DNA of 64,000 bases from Serilophus lunatus (taxonomy: Eukaryota > Chordata > Aves > Passeriformes > Eurylaimidae): the NCBI GenBank assembly GCA_013399895.1, contig VXBA01010948.1, positions 1,834 through 65,833 of the forward strand. The letters run 5' to 3'. Every line of letters begins with the position of its first letter. Positions within the stretch are counted from its first letter, which is position 1. Of the stretch, positions 23,801 to 38,424 are shown in pieces. The position numbers and the translations under genes are program-made. The notes below the pieces were generated by a model that worked only from the letters and a program-made list of their open reading frames with translations, had not been told where the DNA came from and did not search any database.

Positions 23801-26800
23801 TGAGCTATGCAGGCAGCAGCTGCACACTGAAACACAGAGCAAAGCATCTTCACATCACCCCTGAGACATCATACTGGTCCAAAATGGGTATATTTGGTTC
23901 AAATTCCTCCTTGAAGCAGCTGGCATGAGATGCCCCTCTTTGGCTCTTCCTGCTGTGTTACAAATTGATATTCAAATAACATGTGATGCAAAATTATGCC
24001 CTTCCTGTGACAGCTACAAAAGAAGGTTGTGTGTATTGTACACAAACAGGACCTGACCCAGGCACTTCAGGGTTTGACTAAGCCTGTTGATGTGCCTCAG
24101 ATTTAGCATGTGTGTTAAGTGCTTGCTGGATCAAATCCTGAGGAAATGCCTGACGGTTCTGGGAGAAAAAACAGCCATGGGATGTGCTGGGGCAGCAACT
24201 GGAGTAGAAAGTGACTTCAGGAGGAGAGCATACTGTAGCTCCTGTGTAACCAATCAGAATAGCTCCTGTGGATCTTGGGTCTGGAGACCTTTCCCTTGCA
24301 AAGCCTTTGCTCCAGAGGGTTTGGAAGTCAAATCTCCAGTCATGAAGCAGAGTAATACATTTGTCTTCCAGGGAAATTGTGCCAAGCCAGAGCTGTCCCT
24401 AGCTGGAAATCCAGTTTGCTCTCATCAGCAAGACCTCAGACCTGCCCCATCCTTTCACAAGTAGCCAGGTCTACCCTAACCCTCCTGCCCTTGTGGTGCC
24501 TCCTAACAGTGACACTGATCAGGGGTGCCTTGCATTGAGGACTCTACTTGTGGGTGCTTAAAGAGGTGAGCTGAGGTTTTCAGGTCTGGTTCCGCCACCA
24601 CAGTGGTTTGAAGAATGTAAACCAACTAAAAAATTAAGCACAGCCCAGCTGCCAATGCTAGGACAGCTCATGGGTGTGCACTGCCTCCTAGATTGACTTC
24701 CACTCTGGCAGCAATTGCGGTGAGACGCCTTCTCTGTCTTTAATTACATCCTTCCTTCTGCCCCCTGGCCCACATGGAACCGCTTGCACCAGCATGGGTG
24801 AACATGTTCCCCAGGACCAGGGAATTTCTCACCACCTGTTTGCAGTATGGAGGAGACTTTGGTGTTTTCACCCTTGTGCCCTTCTTCCTTGTCTCCCTGC
24901 ACCCAACTGTGGGCACTCATCACTAAAAGCCATGCCCTCACCACCAGCTTATACCCTGTGATGCTGATGAGGTTGCATAAATAAATATTCTAGATTATAT
25001 CCATGCCTCAAATGTTAACACAACTGTTAAGCAACAAAGAGCAGGTGAGTAAGGAGAGGAAGGTGCCTGATTGCTGTAGGGACCAAGAGGACAGTGGAGC
25101 AAGGGAGCAAACTGGTTTTTTTCTGGCTTTGCCCAGAGGCAATTCTCTGATCCTCGTTTCCAAGTTTCATGTGTTCCTCTAAGGTGAAGGTCCTAGGTCA
25201 GGTGCTGTTTTCTCCAAGGCCAACTAGAGACAGAAAAGCAAATCCCTGGATTTCTTCTCGTGACTACTACATGTAGATATTTACTATTTGATGTTTAGTC
25301 AAACAGAAACATGCATAAATGTAATGTAATTACAGTAATAGTGATAAAAACCAAACCCAAACAACAAGAATGCAGGAAGACACCAAATTACTCTGAAATT
25401 AGTCAGACTGTCAAAAATGAGAACGATGCTAGATGTCAGTGGAGCCTTAATTCCCATCCACCTCTGGGTGACACAGGTTGACAGCCTGTAATTGCCCCAT
25501 GACACACCACATTGCAGGGCCGGAGTGAGGGTTTTCGGGAGGAGAGAGGTGGCAGGAGAGGAGAAGCAAGCTAAGCATGGCTGACAGTGCTGATAACCCT
25601 AGATCCCAGCTCCAGCCAGGCATCCTCTGCTGGACCAGCCATGGGTTTATATCTGAGACCTTCACCTCCTTCACTTACCCACTTTCTGCCTTTACCATCC
25701 GCATCCAGTGTGTATACCGGGGTATTCCCTGCACAGGCTTCATCATAGTTAATTTCCTCACAGGTGCTTCTGCAATTCTGTCAGTGTGTGCAGCAATCTG
25801 CAGCCACTACTGATGTGGTCTTCTTTGTCCACTTGCAGACACAGGCAAGCCTCCTCTCTCACTTTTGCAGCCAGAGGTTAGTCTGGTCATCTCATCTGTG
25901 ATGCTCAGGACAGGATATTTTCAGTGTTACAGATGTTCATGGCTAGTTTGGCTCAAAATCACACATCTGTCTTGCTGTTTGCTGAGTGCTGGGAAGGTCA
26001 GGTCACCTGTTGGTTGATGGACTGGTGGCATCACTTAGAAACATCACAAATTCAGCAAGAGCATAGCCCAATTTTTTGGAAGGGCCATCATCTTCTTCAG
26101 CCTGTCACTTCAGCAAGTCACTGTCTTCTTCACCTTTCAGTCCTCTTCTTTCCTTCCCAAGTATATCACGTGAGGAGTGATCCTTCATGCAGCAGCCTTT
26201 CCTGTGCAGAGCCCAGACATGTTCCCAGAGTGTTGTATCTCCTGTCACAGATGAAGCATGGGTCTCAGCTGATCTCCAGTATGTGTCCATGTAACTGATT
26301 TTCCTAATGCACAGGTTAAATGAAAGCTTCACAATCAACTTTACTGGGATGCCACTGAAGTACAGTTAAATAAGAATGAGAATATATTGTATTTGTGTAC
26401 ACTAGACCAGCCACTTGTTATATCAAGTACCATGCTGGTAGAGACATGTTCTGAAGAGTGAAACTAGTAATTTAAAATGCTGACCTATCAGTTTTTCTGA
26501 GTATTTTGATGACTTCTTATTTTCTGTTTGCATAGCACCATTTAAATCCAGCTTTCCCTCAGGCATTAAACAACAAAACCTGCAAACAAGCCCCACTTTA
26601 TAGGGAGATCCAACCTTTTAAAAGGATAGCTACTAGGGGGAAAAGACCATAGGTTTCCAAGCAGTGATGCTGACCTTCATCGGTCCTCCCAAAGCAAGGA
26701 AAAACACTGATATGTCTTCCCCATCCCCAGATCTTTTGTAGTGGTGATTTCATGGTACACTGCAGCAAACCATCAATTTAGCAGAATTACCTGCTGTGTA

Positions 26801-29800
26801 ATGAGACCTTCCAGCCTGGTGACAAGAGTCCTTCTGAGCTATAGTGGCATAAAAGTCATAGACTTTTCATTTGGATGTAGTTTTTTCAGAACCTTTTGAG
26901 CTTGCTGAAAGACAGCAGACCTTGTCTGCCAGTGCCTTAGTGCTACTAGTGGATGCCTGGAGATCCTGGTATGAGCTGTGGGTAGAGACAGGCACTGTGT
27001 GGTTGTAAATATATATAGGATAAATATAAAATTACTTTGTAGTGGAGACAAGTGTGTAAAATTTAAAGAAAACCGTGTTCATATTTGCCTACCCTTGAAT
27101 CAGACCCAAGGAACCCCCTGTCACTCAGGGTGCTCCAGGTTATTCTGGTTGTCTAGCCAACCTCTCCTGTGGGCCTGACTCTGCAGTCATGGATGAAAGG
27201 CTGCTTGGATCTTCACTCTGCCCCTAGAAACAGCCAGCCCCATTTCTTCTTCTCAGAACAAAATTCCCTCTCCTCCCCTACTCCAAGTGTTATTTATTCT
27301 CATCTTATTCAGGGAGCAGTTTTTGACATTCCTGCAAAACATTTTTGGCAGCATTCCTTCCCTCAAGGAGAGAGTCTGAGCACAGTCATCCCCTGACCTG
27401 ACAGCAAGCAGTACCCTTAGCAATTTCTTCAGTGTTTAACTAAGGGATAAACACCTCCTGTGAGATGCTCTCTCCTCTTAACATGTCAATGCTGAAAACT
27501 TCAGTGCAGCAATACTGCAATCCAGCATGAAGGATCCTCATGAATCAAATGCTGTGACCACTCTGATGCAAAATATTGAGGATAAAACTCATTGATGGGA
27601 CTTTGCTTGGTGTAGACATCAATAGACAGGCATCCTCACATGTCCTGGTGACATTGTTCCCTCCGAGTGACCCTGCACCATGCTCACCTGGCATTAATGG
27701 CAATGGACTGTGGAAGCCTCTCCATAAGTTCAACTTCTGGACAAATGAGTAAATTGGTAGCCATTCTTTATTTGCAGTCTTTGAGAAATTGCTGGAGCAA
27801 ATTGCTGGCCTGAACTGAGCCCAGCCATTACAGTAATTGCCCACAGTAGGATGACAGGGATATTGGGGTGGCTGACCTCCAACCCCAGGGTTTGAGGGAT
27901 GCCAGTGCACATAACTGGGGAATGGGAGCTGTGGGAATCCATCTCACCCTGCCCAAGATGTGCAAAAGATGCATTCAAGTGTTAAAAGCAGCTTGTGGAT
28001 GTTCTGAATGTCCTGTGCCAGAAATGGTAGCACATGTGTTGTTTTGTAAATTTGCCCTCTGTGATCTTTGCTGTGAACACTGGAGCAGCCATTCCTGCCT
28101 TGGGCATGCAAGTGTGCAATGGATGTGCAAAGTAGTCCCACTGGCTGCACATTCACAGCCATGGCAGGTGTACCTTGTACCTGCACATCCCTCAGTCACA
28201 GCTCTGGCCTCAGTTCAGTTCTCCAACATGTTGATTTTTTTTTTTTTTGTGGCCCTGAGCAGGCACATCTTAAACATTTCAATATAAAGATGATGAAGAT
28301 CAACATGAGAAATTAAACTGAGGGGGATTTTCCTGCCCTGGATCCAAGCATTGGCTGAAAGAAGAAGCAGCTGAGGCTTGCTGCTGCTGCTGCCACTGCT
28401 AGCACAGCTCTCCGGGGAGCAGCTGCAAGCAATCTTTACATGAAGCACCCCTGACAAAACAGAAGCAGCCTAACCATCCTCCTTGCTGCATGAAGCCCTC
28501 TCCTAGAAAGGTAGGTGAGGACAAAGTGAGACAGTGGTTCACTGCAATGGCAGCCCTTTGTCATCTGTCAAGGGTGTACCAAGGAGACCTGGTGTATCCC
28601 CCTGCACACTTTATTTCTTGAAATTAAAAGCCTAAAAAATCCTTTTGCTACTTTGGTGGAAGGCCTTGGTGGCCCCACAGGAGCACTGCTATGCCTGAAA
28701 TATAGTGTTTTGGTGGTCTACCATTTGTGGTGGACACAACTCCTCTTCCTCAGTGGTGAAGCAGGACAATGGGAGCCCACTTTGTCCTGCCAGGGCTTCA
28801 GTTTAAGGCAATAGACTTAATCCATTAAAACTAGTGAGGTGGCAAGCCCAGAGGCAGAGTGACATAGCATCCCTGGAGCAAAGAGAGCAGCTGTTGCTGC
28901 TGCTATCCCACCATGTGAGGTTCGCCAGGACCAGTGCCAGTTCTGGAGACATCCGAGCAGTTTTTCGTTACAGCTTCCTGTGGCAGGGATCAGCACTGTG
29001 GATAAGCTGAGGCTACCTGTGTGGTGCACTGACCAGGGTCACCTCAGCGGGGTGCAGGCTCAGCAGGGAGCTGTGGGAAGCTCTGGGCTTGCAGAGAGCA
29101 GGACAGCAGAGTGTGGTGACCCCTTATGCTGTAGCCACAGATCTCTGTGGGCTCTCTTCCTGCTGCCACAGCCATGGAGTCTCTTCACAAGGGAACCTGG
29201 AAAGATCTTGCAGTGGGTGCTTGGTGTATTGCATGCTCCCTGAGCTCCAGCTGGCCTGGAAATCAAGACAGGAGTGCTTAGTCTGCAGGTCCCTGTGCAA
29301 TGCCCTGCTGCCGAGAGACCCCCAAATGCCCTGTTTCTGACAGGACAACCGAGGTGTGAACTGGTAAAACACAGGCGTGTATTCTTCTTTTATTTTTATG
29401 TTTTTGAGGGGTGTGACACTCTTGCACTGTGTGCTATGCAGGGCAAATGGGTGTTTTTCAGGGCTGCAGGGCTACCTGACAGGAACATCTTGGTGTTGGC
29501 TCTGCTCCACCCATCCATGGAGCTGCCTGCCGCTGTCTTTGGCATAGGGAGCCATAGCACTGCCACCGCATAGCTGGGCCAGCGAATCTCCAGTCCAGCT
29601 CGCAGGAAATGGGAGGAGAAAAGGCCATCATGGTGGATGAGGAATAATCCTCCTGCCTTGGCTTTTGTGACTTGCCCTGCCTGGACACATGCTGCGTGCC
29701 AGGGTGTGCAACCTTGCACATAGCTTGGACCCCCATCCCTGCCTGATGGTAAGGGAGCTGAGAATTCGCATGCCCCACGTTTTGCAGTAAATCTGGAAAT

Positions 29801-32800
29801 TAACAGTGCCTTGTTTGGGGCTGGGAATGGAGATTCCTTGCCTGTCTCACCCTGACCATCACTCATTTGGGTGTCCTCTGCACATCCTCCCTATCCATTG
29901 CAGCAGCTCCAGCCCTAGAGCTTGGGTTGAGGGTGGCTTTTGCTGGTGTAGCCTGAGGGCCTCCTCAGGGGCCAAGAACAGTACCCAGGGGAGGCACCAC
30001 CCAAACCTGTCATGATTAGACTCCTGCAATCCCAGCCAGGGCAAGGGCAGCCCTGGGACGTGGCATTGGTTCTGGGCCCAGTAAAACTTCGCGTCTCCCA
30101 GAACCAGCTGCTTGTCCCAGCCACATCCTGGCTCCATGCCAGGAAGCGAGGGGGGGACTCCCAGCACCCACAGAGGTGCACAACCACTGGCACCATGGCC
30201 ATGAGCATTTTTAGGAGCAAGGGGTCAGATGGCTGCATTTCCCAGGCTGCCTTTGTAGCTTTGAGGGTGTGGGTGACAGACCCAAAATTTCAATTTTTGC
30301 GGGTACTGAGCCTCACCATCCCTTTGACATAGTCCACAGCTCTGTCACCCGGTGAAATGTCACCTCCAATGGGCAATGGCTGTGGCAGTAACGGGGTGAT
30401 GTGCTTTGTGTCTGCCTCTCTCAACAGAGGCACTAATTAAGCCATTTATTAGGGACACAGCCTTACTTCAGATCTGGTAAGTAGATAATTTTTCTTCCAG
30501 GATGGTGTGGCAGGCCTTCAGGATAGTGAGACAGAGCTGGTGTGATCGTCCCTTCCCAGGGCCACACATGCAAATCCTTAAAACTGAGGAATCTCTAGTG
30601 TTCCATGTAGCCCCGAGGCATTCCTTGTTTGCTTTGCAGTAACAAACATCCATGTCGGACATGAAAATCTTTCTTTTGGTAGTTTTCCCTTTTTTAGCAG
30701 TAAACCTTCAGTTTTTCCTAAGGGCCTTAGAAAAGCTAATCCTAATCTCCTGTTTCACTAACACCCACTAAATGTGTAAATGGTGGGAACACTGGATAGC
30801 TGTGGACGGCACGTATGTGTCACCCCCACCTTCCACTTTTTTCCTGCCAGGAGAAAATCCCAGACCCAGGAAACACCTCTTGCCAAGTAAGAGAACAGTG
30901 TTAGATGGATTCTGAGGACTCGGAAATCATCACTCTTCCTCTAAAGGAGGAGGGCTTAAAGCTGTGCTTGGGCCATGCAAAGCGCTGCCCCATGCATCTT
31001 AAGAGGGGCACAGGGGGGTGCCGGTCACTTTGTGCAGAGACATCTCACCAGTGCAAAGACCAGGGAAATCACTAGCCTGCCACAAAGCCAAGAAACCAAA
31101 ATATTCACCCTGTGGTCTGTTCTGGCTTCCCTCAGGCTGCCTTGAAGCGTCTGTGACACTTGCATCCCCTACTGAAATGCTGATTTGTTTCTATCAGGCA
31201 CCCCAGGCTAGTTCTTTGGTGTAAAGCTGACTCATAAGTCACTGTTTCATTTGGTGTGGGACATGATGGCACAATGCACAGTAGAACCGGCATGACCTGA
31301 CCCTTTTGAGGCTACTTGCGTGATGCAGAGCATGCAGCACCTTCCTGCTGGAAGGGTGAAATGCATGAAAGGACAAAAAGCAGTCAAGGAAAGCAACCTG
31401 GGAGCTTTCAGTATGTGTGCCCCCAGCATCGCCTGGCTCCTGGCTACCCTATGCCAAAAAAAATCCCGCAGGAATGCATGGTGGCCTCTCACCTCCACCC
31501 AGGGTGTTTCTGGAAAGTAGACAGTGGGTTTACTGGGGGAAGAGGAGACATCCTGTGGTCTGTCCCCACATGACATGGTGCTGCTGCTCCCACACAGTTC
31601 CTCCTCTATTGTCATCAAGCTTGGAGCCACTGCCACAAGGACTTTACTGACTCATCCACCCGAACCACCTCCTCCTGTCCTGCTTGCACAGAGCTGCAGT
31701 ATGAAGGTGTGCATTTAGCAGAGGTGTGATGCTAATAACAAGGTGTAGGGCAATACAGACAGGAAATCCTGCCACAAAACACCTCCAGCACTTAATCAGG
31801 CTTTCAGAGTAAACCATCACCCCAAAGTGATGGAGCAACCCTATATCCTCTGGTAATGCCAGGTGGAAATGTTGCTGTTAAGGTGACAGAGTACTTTGCC
31901 TGGTCTGGCTGCTCTGCTTTTGGCAGCTCTACCCTCCTGAAAGTGAATGCGAGCGGGAGTCAGATGCCTGGCAAACCCAAAGAAGAAAGGTTGACTTGCC
32001 AAGACTATTTAGTCTATTCAAGGCAGAGTAATAAATGCTTGTCTGAGTTGTGTCTACTATTAGTGGACCTGATCCAGAACGGTAGGAGATGTGATGAAAA
32101 AGAAGTGCTTCCATTTTAATACCTAATTAAACAGCCTGACTTAGCCAGGGACCACTGCCGTGGAACTGAATCCAAAACCTAAAAGAAATAGTGGTAGCTA
32201 TAGCCCAAAGTCTTAGCAGTGAATGGATGATAGAGCAAAAACATCTGTCCCTTGGAAGAAGGTCAGGAAAGGCCGATAGTCCTCTTCCAAATGGAGAAAA
32301 ATCTCTCCAGACCAGGAAATAAAACTGTTCCCTTTGGACCTGTGCCCCTCAGTCCTTGACAAGCTGGCCAGTGCACTGGCAGATGCTCTGCTGCTGCAGT
32401 TCAGGCATATGGCTTTTTGTGGGCTACAGTGGTCCAGGGTTAGCACAGAGCCAGTGGCTAGTATGCCCTAGCCTGGCCCTGGGTCTTCTTGGGGTATTGC
32501 TGGTTTATGAAATCATCAGCTGGGCTGACAGCTCCCTAGAGTCCTCATGGCTTTGCTTGCAAAGCTGGCTTAATTCCTGGCCTTGAAACAGGCTGGGAAC
32601 ACAGCATGCACAGGGATTTGCAGTTCTCAGCACATTTATCAGGGAAAACCAGGCCTTTTCTATCAAAGTTTAGGTCATCACACAGCCTCCCCTATCATAT
32701 TATGGGTGCAATTATGGTTAGCAATCATATTCACCTGTGTTTCCTGATGTCCCACTGACACCAGATTTTTGTCAGCTTTCCGCAGCACAAAAAGCTGCTT

Positions 32801-33740
32801 ACTTTGCCAAGGGGGCTGTTTTTTATGGATTTGTACAAACCTGGTTGCCTGAGTTGCCTTTGCCCTGCCATTTGGCTGAGTTTGTCCAGTAAGGTAAAAA
32901 ATTATTTTGAAGAAGAGGAGAGAGGCAGCAAGATGGCCACAGGTGTGCACACATGCCCACAGAGAAGAAGGCTGGAAACTCAGAATGTGGTGACAGGATG
33001 CCAGAATGCAGGGGTGCAGGGATGCTGGGGTACATCTGCTGGTGCAGGCAGCACCAGGCTAGGCGGTCCATGCAGCAGTGAGTCCACCGAGGGCTTGGGC
33101 AGAGAGCTCATCCCACCTGGTTTTACATCCAAAACTGTGGAAGCCAAATCAGGTTGGAAAAAATTGCCTCAACAGGTGCATTTGACAGAAAAATCTTTTT
33201 GGTTTTTTCCCCTGACAGGTTCCTCAGGCAAATCTGGAACAAAGAGGGTGAGTTGCATGCAGTTTATGCTTAGATTGGACAGTCATCTCTCCAGCGGTGG
33301 TGTCTCATTTCTCTCTGTGGGCATGGCTGCCAGGCAGAGCAATAAATCTTTCAGATGGAAGTACTTGGCTTAAATTCACCTCCCTTTCTGCAACCCTCTC
33401 AGCTGCACAACAGCAATTCTTAATGCTGCTCCAAGCCTACTTATCCAAGCACAGAGTCTTTTCAGGCTGCTGAAACCCACCTGCCTTGGGTCATACTTAT
33501 TTCAGTTATTTTGCAATGAGGCAGAGAGAGGATAGCTCTTCCTGTAGGAGGCTGCACCACTTTATTTATCAGACGAGGCCCTTCTGCATGCTGCAGTGGT
33601 TGGGCTGTGCTTGTCTCCATGAGGGATTTGTAGTGTGTGTTTTAGTCACAGATGCACATGGAGTAGCCTCAACACAGCCCCACTGCCATGGAGTAAAGGA
33701 GTGGTCCCTGAGCTGCTCCAGAAAGGTTTATAAAACTATA
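17881..33740. other. Long non-coding interval, no gene recognised
   Basis: Nearly 16 kb without a supportable exon, RNA gene or clear transposon. Open frames are short and mutually overlapping; the largest (189 codons at 32804-33373 +, 156 codons at 29396-29866 -) have no recognisable domain. GC-richer patches occur near 22700-22950 and 28850-30250, giving many shadow frames. A 14-base T run sits at 28235-28248. Fits intergenic or large-intron DNA. Confidence 0.55.
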
Positions 33741-33741
33741 A

Positions 33742-34015
33742 AATCACAGAATGGTTTGGGTTGGAATGGACCTTAAAGATCATCAAGTTCCAACCCTCCT
33801 GCCCTGAGCAGGGTCACCTTCCACTAGACCAGGCTACTCAGAGCTCCATCCAATCTGGCCTTAAATGCTTCCAGGGATGGAACATCCACAGCTTCTCTGG
33901 GAAACCTGTGCCAGTGCCTCACTATGTACACAGTAAAGAAATTTTTCATGATATCTAATCTAAACCTACTCTCTTTCAGTTTGCTGATGGAGAGCAAATG
34001 AGTGTTGGGAGTGGC
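33742..34015 (-). mobile_element. CR1 LINE fragment (3' end with RT C-terminus)
   Basis: The + strand shows the reverse complement of a typical bird CR1 end: atcacagaatggtttgggt, then aagatcatcaagttccaac and cccatccaat-like words. Read on the minus strand it encodes the last part of the CR1 ORF2 protein (for example FRLDIMKNFF and VRHWHRFPREAVDVPSLEAF) before the 3' untranslated tail. It is 5'-truncated, as most CR1 copies are, and the open frame is short. It is the best preserved CR1 end in the window. Confidence 0.92.
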
Positions 34016-35596
34016 ATGTGCATATTTATTCCAAAATAATTCATGGCATGCCAGTGGTGGTGTTTTGGGCCCTTGGAGCTGGGGTTTGTTCAGCCGCCTC
34101 TTCTCCTGACCTCCAGGCTGCCAGGAGAACGGCTTCTCTCCTCTTATCTCAGCTGATGCTATCACTGTTCCTCCCATGCCTGCAGACACAGGTCATGTGG
34201 TAAAATCTCCCTCTGGGAGAAGCTGCCTTCCCAGCCTGGCTGCCAGTGAGCCTGGCATGATCCCTCATCTCAGATCGGGGTGGAAAGGGGTCAGGAAATA
34301 AATGCTTCTCTACTTTTTTAAGCATCTTTCATCCAAAAAAGCCTGCACGGTGTCCTGCCCTTTGATCTGTATATGAGAGCTGGTGAAGGAAGATTACAGC
34401 TTAAACCCCTCTCAGCACAAAGCACAATGCTGGACTTTGTAAATTTGAATTTTTCCTACGTCCAGCTCTGGTGTGAGCTCAGGCAAGCCCCTCACTCTGC
34501 CATTGCTCCAAGGCAAGGGGACAAGGAGAGGTGAGTCCCTCTCAATAGGCATTTGCCTTCTTCCCAGTATCTTTCTTTTGCTGACTGGAGGGAGACTGAT
34601 TACATGATACCTGTGTGCTTGGGAAGCTGGACACTGGACTGGGGCTGGGGCAGTCCTTGCCTGTTTTGCCACAGAAACAAGTCCCTAATCATAGGTAGAC
34701 GTGTGCCCGCGTGCACACTAAGACACTGTCATGTATGCACTCCTTCTCTGGTAGTACTTAGGATTTTTTTCCCTGCACACTGGTGTTTTGCTGACATGAA
34801 AAGGTGCTGACAGAGGGAGCCTTAGCAGCATCATGCCCAAGGGACCAGGAGCTGGCCACTGGAGCTGAGGAAAGAGGAGCAGCAGTACAACTTTCTGCTG
34901 GCCAACAGGATGAGTCATTTGGGCCCTTCCACTCACTTTACCATTAAAAATTAAGTGGTAAGTAAGCCTTGTAATACCCAGCTTAAAATACAACTTATCA
35001 GTTAAAAAAGGAGATGGCAGATTTGCTATATATACTTCTTACTGCTGTTTTCCTGTGTGAAATAATTAGTTTGTGTATATGTCTGTGACAAACAGGTAAA
35101 AAACATGCACAAGGCAGGCATGGGTGGAGGGGAAAGGCAGGCAGATTTACTTGTTACCTGTCTGGTTATCAGTAAAGTCTCCTCAGATGTTGAGGCAATA
35201 CTCAAACATCCCAAGATTTTGGGCTGAGTGGCTTTTCTCTGTAAAAAAGAATTTTGGAGAGCAGCCAGACAACTGGGATAGATAGTTGTCCTGTAACACA
35301 CAAGTGAAACCCTGGGCCAAGGGCTTGCTCCAGCCTCTCAATTGTAAAGGTCACAGCATCCCAGAGGATTTGGTTGAAGGCCTGATGATAGAAGGGCTGA
35401 GCCTGGAGTGGAGGCACAGCTTATGCCTTGTGAAACCAACTCTTCTGGCCTTGCCCCAAGAGCCCAGCCTGAGGCTGTGCCAGCAGTCCAGGCTGCAGCT
35501 GGTGTGAGCAGGACAAAAGACATGGTCACCTCGTACCAGAATCTGCCAGCACCTGTAGAGAAACCTCCTGGGATTGAGTCTCTCCATATACAGATG
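34016..35596. other. Non-coding DNA, nothing recognised
   Basis: Short open frames only, with no recognisable domain, repeat or RNA gene. Confidence 0.55.
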
Positions 35597-35670
35597 CATA
35601 TACATATATATATATATATGTGTATATATATGTATGTATGTATGTGTGTGTATATATATATATATATATG
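35597..35670. repeat. (TA)n/(TATG)n microsatellite
   Basis: A compound run: TA repeats (35602-35619), a short tgtatatata break, three to four TATG units (about 35630-35644), TG repeats, then TA repeats again (35650-35669). It probably varies in length between individuals. The open frames crossing it on both strands are repeat artefacts (Ile/Tyr alternation). Confidence 0.95.
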
Positions 35671-38424
35671 CCGGGCAATGTGCAGATACTTCTCAGTTTT
35701 CTCCTCAGAGTATAATTTTTGAGAGATGTGGGCTGCCTTACCTTGGCCCTGGCTTTGTTCTTTATTTGAGAGGGGTAAAAATAGCAAAAGAGAAAGAGCA
35801 GGAGCATGCAGGAATGGTTTGCTTTTCACAGCACATCTCCCTCAGCACAGAGGGAAACCCCGGTGGTCTGAATATCCCAGGACCAGGGGTCACCTCGAAG
35901 GTGGCCCTTCTCAACAACACATCACGGAGGAGTTGGCAGGGGCTTGGATCTGCAGGTGGATATGCCCTGTGTGCCTCCTGTGCCCAACCAGGGTTGCCAG
36001 GTTGTGCTTCCTTCCCCTCAAGGATGGGTTGCCACACAGGTGAGGAGTGGAAACCTTTTGCTCCCCACCCCTCTGTGACTCACAGGGCATGTACTCTGCC
36101 TGAACTGTCGTAACTGTTTCAACATGCACTACTGTCTGACCCATTCCTTGGGCACGTGTTCCCTTGGCAGGTCTCTGGTGCTCCAGTGACCCTTGAAGAG
36201 CATCCTGCCTGACATAGACAGTGGTTTGTGGACCAATGCGATGTTCCTTTTTGAGCCCTGTGCAAGCTCTTCTCTCTGAGCTCCATGGGGATGCTCTGTG
36301 ACCAGCTATGGGAGCTGGCACCACCTGTAAGGCGTAGAAGCAGGGCATGGATGTTGCAGAGATGCCTCTCTAACTGCCCTGAAAACTATCCCTCCAAATT
36401 CGTTATCATCCTCTGACCTGTCCAAACAATCATGATGCTATCTTTGTCTCATCTAGATCTGTGCTGCACTATGCCATGTGAATAGTTTGTCACTATGATA
36501 GCTCTCTTCCTTCCTGATCTCTCATCACTGTTGACGGTCATGTGCAAGAGAGTTGACTCCTTTCCTGTAACAGAGAAGTGGCATACCTAAAGGATTAGTT
36601 TCAGGCAACCCATGGGAGGTTCACCTTGGCAGCGGTGAGTTACCCTATTTGACGCTATGTTCCTTAAACCCAATTGTTTTGTCTCTCTGGCGTCACACAG
36701 AAGAGGCTTCTAGGTTCCCTCTTAGTTTTCTCTGCTACCTTTCAGAAGTTTTGGTTCTCAGAATCCCATGGGAGTTTGCAGGAGCTGAACACTGCTTTGG
36801 AGAAGCAGGGGAAAACTCCTGGCAGCAGAGACCAGCCAAGGGGAACTGCCACAAGAGCTGTTACAGCATTCACCAGAGCTGTAGGCAACAAAAGGAGTGT
36901 GTCTAGGTGTCCATGGCTCCAGCTGCTGCTTCAGGTGGTCTCTGGACTATTTGGCTGTGATCACTGTCCCAGGGGCTCTGTGTGAAGTGCTCATGTCATT
37001 GGACAGACGGGCTCACTAAGCTATCACCTTGCCACCTGCAGTTTTCATAAGGATCCATGATGTGGGATCTGTTGGGAGGGGGTGCTGGGGTTCAGTCACC
37101 CCAACCTCCTTGCCACTTTAAACCCAACTTACTCGCAGGCCTGCCTCATTCCTATGGCAGTAAAGGGCAGCAGACATTCACACCTTGCCTATGCCAACAC
37201 CTTCAGCATGGCTGCCAGAGCACCCTCTGATCAGTGGGACAAAAAGGACTCCCTGAGGTTGCACTTGGCAGAAGGCTGAGCGGAGCTCTGGGACTTCTTG
37301 CAACAAACCAAAACTGCCACAGTGCCTTGATAAAAAAAGCTTATCTAGAATAAACATGCTTTGCCAGCAGGAGCCTGATATTTGAAAGCTGACGGCTTAA
37401 TTCTGTGTCCCATCAGGGACTGTCTGTACCTGAGTGCTTGGTGCAACCCTGTGCCACCTCCTCGGCTAGTTCAACAGAAATAACCCATGTAGCTGCCTAT
37501 GTCTAACCTGGGTCAGACATGCCCAAATGGGTGCTTTTGCTGAATTTAATGATGATGGGGCCACAGACTGGGATCGCCCACTCTGGGGGAGAGCACCTTA
37601 TGCCTGAAAAATTGCATATGCTCTGCTTGATAAACTGTTGGATTTCCAAAGAGATGATAGCAGCCAGAAACACCACTTTCTAGAGAAATCAGGGTCAACA
37701 ACCTTTGTGGGGAGAGGGAGACTTTAATCTGAATGGCATACCTGAGAGATTTCAAGAAAGAAAAGGAGTTTAAAGGCTGCTGTTCCACCTTTTGAAACGG
37801 CAAATTCCCTTTGTGGAATTTCCACCCTTTACAGGCAGCCCAAGGACCTGGGGTGCACAAAAGCACCAGGGGAGTTTGTAACAAAACAGCAGGAATAAAA
37901 CAGCCCCATTGCAGGGGGCTGTGCCCCTGCTCACCTGGCAAAAAAGACCTCATGGAGGGTGAGTGTTGGGACTTTTATCTGCTCTGGTTCCTGAGAATAC
38001 ACAAGATCAAGTGTGGAAATCAAAAGAGAGCTTTGTTTCAGTTCCAGGCAGGAGGAAATAAAATGGCCACCCTGCCATCCTGAGGGAGTATTAGCAGCCT
38101 TAAACCGGGCAGCTCCAGGTCTCTGCTTTCACACAGCAAAGCAAAATCTGTATTTGATATGTGTGCTTTAGAGGGACAGAAGAGTCCTGTGTGAATTTGA
38201 AAACTCGTAAGGATAAAAAAAAAGGCAAATCTTGCGTTAGGTTTATAATAAACAATGTTTAGCTATGTTTTGCAGTTTGTGTTATTCTCAGGCACAATCA
38301 GCAGCAGATTCTTCAAACTGAATCATTTCAGAACTGTGCATAAGCTTTCTGCTTTATTTTTTGTTGCCATCACATTTTAAACAGAAACAACTGTTTCTCT
38401 TTTTATTTTTCTCATAATTTTTTA
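35671..38424. other. Non-coding DNA, nothing recognised
   Basis: Open frames up to about 145 codons occur on both strands in moderately GC-rich DNA, with no domain or exon structure I can support. Confidence 0.55.

Noticed and set aside
32804..33373. 189-codon open frame
   Set aside because: No recognisable domain and no exon or promoter context.
35574..36113. 179-codon frame starting in the microsatellite
   Set aside because: The first 40 codons are TA/TG repeat translation; the rest has no domain.
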